From JBAUHN01 sp049680295 (GTDB taxonomy: Bacteria; Pseudomonadota; Alphaproteobacteria; Rhodobacterales; Rhodobacteraceae): a stretch of DNA of 26,282 bases. The notes under the pieces were generated by a model, which searched no databases, was not told the DNA's origin, and was given only the letters and a program-made list of their open reading frames with translations. The position numbers were made by a program, and so were the translations under genes. Location: NCBI GenBank assembly GCA_049680295.1, contig JBAUHN010000452.1, positions 1-26,282 on the forward strand, written 5' to 3'. This document shows positions 25,213 through 26,282 of the stretch, one piece after another (positions within the stretch are counted from its first letter, which is position 1; each line of letters opens with the position of its first letter).

Positions 25213-26176
25213 TGTGAAAACAGCCGGTTTTGCGACCACAATCCAAGACCTTGGACGTCCGGGTTATTATCACCTCGGCATCCCGATGGGCGGCGCGATG
25301 GACCGTTTCGCCATGCGCTGTGCTAATATGCTGGTGGGCAATGATGAAGCGGAAGCGGGCCTTGAATGTGTCTTCATTGGGCCAGAACTTGAATTCACTG
25401 AGGACAGTGTTGTCGCCGTTACGGGGGGAGATTTGCCGCCAAAGTTGGACGGTGAGATACTGCAGACCTGGCATGCAATTGCCGTAAAGGCGGGGCAGGT
25501 GCTGTCATTCGACTACCTGCGCTCAGGCGCGCGCGCCTATATTGCGGTTGCAGGCGGGATCGACACGCCGACGGCGCTCGGCAGCCGCTCTACCTATCCG
25601 ATTGGTGCATTGGGTGGCGTTGACGGGCGCGCGATCCAACCGGGGGATGTGCTGCCGCTGGGCAAGCCTGTGGCAGCGGCAAAAGCCGGGGCAAATGTCC
25701 CTGAAAACATGCGCCGCCTGCCGGGCAAGACGGCCGAGTTGCGCATTCTGCCGGGGCTTTACTGGCACCGGATTACGGAGGCCGCGGGCAATCGTTTCTT
25801 TGATGAGACTTGGAAGGTCGCATCAGAAGCGGACCGGATGGGGTATCGTTTCAAAGGGGGCACGCCGCTGGAATTTGTTGATCGCGAACCGCCATTTGGC
25901 GCGGGATCGGACCCCTCGAATATCACGGACGCCTGCTACCCCTATGGATCGGTTCAAGTGCCAAGCGGGTCTGAGCCCATTATCCTGCACCGCGACGCGG
26001 TATCAGGGGGCGGGTATTTTATGATCGGGACGGTGATCTCTGCCGATATGGACTTGATCGGCCAGTTGCAGCCGAATGTGGACACACAGTTTGTGAAGGT
26101 GGACATGGACACCGCACTGAGCGCGCGGCAAGACCGAGCGAATGCGCTGGACAAAGTGCGGTCACATCTCGGCTGA
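25202..26176 (+). CDS. pxpC: KipA/PxpC-like carboxyltransferase-type subunit 2 (AHS2)
   Basis: AHS2/KipA-family protein of 324 residues. Typical motifs are KTAGFATTIQDLGRPGYYHL at the N-terminus, PMGGAMDRFAMRCANMLVGN near 28-47, GARAYIAVAGGID near 107-119, an SEADRMGYRF stretch near 215-224 and GGYFMIGTVI near the end. ATG 25202 lies inside the last codons of KipI (11-base overlap) with GGAGGAG ahead, so the two are made together. With KipI it should form the PxpBC-like or urea-carboxylase-like carboxyltransferase heterodimer. It completes a set of A, B and C subunits plus biotin carboxylase and carrier. Confidence 0.9.
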   Translation: MPINVKTAGFATTIQDLGRPGYYHLGIPMGGAMDRFAMRCANMLVGNDEAEAGLECVFIGPELEFTEDSVVAVTGGDLPPKLDGEILQTWHAIAVKAGQVLSFDYLRSGARAYIAVAGGIDTPTALGSRSTYPIGALGGVDGRAIQPGDVLPLGKPVAAAKAGANVPENMRRLPGKTAELRILPGLYWHRITEAAGNRFFDETWKVASEADRMGYRFKGGTPLEFVDREPPFGAGSDPSNITDACYPYGSVQVPSGSEPIILHRDAVSGGGYFMIGTVISADMDLIGQLQPNVDTQFVKVDMDTALSARQDRANALDKVRSHLG

Positions 26177-26210
26177 GCCCAATGATGATTCAAAGAACAG
26201 GAACGGCGCC

Positions 26211-26282
26211 GTGAAAAACGCAGATGTACAAGAACGCAAGACCACCGCCATTGCGCGCGGTGTTGGGATGATGACCGAGGTC
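26211..26282 (+). CDS. Probable class III (GABA-type) aminotransferase, 5' end only
   Basis: Only the first 24 codons are in the window, from GTG 26211 preceded by AGGAAC. The visible residues, VQERKTTAIARGVGMMTEV after a short leader, match the start of 4-aminobutyrate aminotransferases (Q-RR--AI-RGVG pattern) as I remember them. If right, the enzyme would transfer the amino group of GABA or another omega-amino acid to 2-oxoglutarate or pyruvate using PLP. This fits a lactam opened by the upstream complex to an omega-amino acid. The identification rests on very few residues. Confidence 0.5.
   Translation, partial: MKNADVQERKTTAIARGVGMMTEV

Noticed and set aside
24343..25239. 298-codon minus-strand frame opposite the KipI-like gene
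   Set aside because: The plus-strand protein has full AHS1 family motifs and proper coupling to its neighbours. The antisense product shows no family resemblance.
24337..26176. KipI/KipA as sporulation kinase inhibitor and antagonist
   Set aside because: That role is described in Bacillus. Here the genes sit with LamB/YcsF and a biotin carboxylase in a likely alphaproteobacterium, so a metabolic role is far more likely.
1..26282. CRISPR arrays, tRNA or rRNA genes, long direct repeats
   Set aside because: None were seen when reading both strands.

Overview
The window looks like part of an alphaproteobacterial genome, most likely a marine Rhodobacterales (roseobacter-type) bacterium. The reasons are the fairly high but not extreme G+C by eye, tightly packed ATGA/TGATG-coupled operons, a Tat-exported polyamine-type binding protein, and the mix of GntR, hydantoinase, CaiB and LamB/YcsF genes. 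The assignment is inferred from gene content only. Nearly everything is catabolic accessory DNA for small nitrogen compounds. No rRNA, tRNA, CRISPR array or phage genes are seen.

Layout. (1) 1-1353: an N-terminally truncated IS110-family transposase and a gene-poor stretch. (2) 1354-3594: a binding-protein-like gene with no export signal, convergent with a GntR-type regulator that carries two winged-helix domains. (3) 3830-20755: about 17 kb of plus-strand genes that are overlapping or closely spaced. In order: ABC ATPase with an altered H-loop, two permeases, two SDR dehydrogenases, Tat-exported binding protein, second ABC ATPase, amidase, HyuA, HyuB, N-carbamoylsarcosine-amidase-like hydrolase, DMT transporter, old-yellow-enzyme-type oxidoreductase, acyl-CoA dehydrogenase and family III CoA-transferase. 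(4) 20824-21723: a LysR regulator on the minus strand. (5) 21930-26282: a plus-strand operon of LamB/YcsF (PxpA-like), a small biotin carrier protein, biotin carboxylase, KipI-like and KipA-like carboxyltransferase-type subunits, then the first codons of a probable class III aminotransferase.

How the genes may work together. The first operon reads as uptake plus ring opening of a cyclic ureide. The ABC system imports the compound, HyuA/HyuB open a hydantoin-type ring using ATP, and the CSHase-like enzyme cleaves the N-carbamoyl product to an amino acid, CO2 and ammonia. The SDRs, OYE, acyl-CoA dehydrogenase and CoA-transferase would process the remaining carbon skeleton. N-methylhydantoin giving N-carbamoylsarcosine and then sarcosine is the best-fitting known chemistry, but the substrate is not proven. 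The second operon resembles a urea carboxylase split into separate subunits (BC, BCCP, AHS1/KipI, AHS2/KipA) joined to a PxpA-type hydrolase. This suggests a biotin- and ATP-dependent lactam or amide opening enzyme that may feed an omega-amino acid to the aminotransferase. Two different ATP-driven ways of opening cyclic amides therefore lie side by side, each next to its own regulator.
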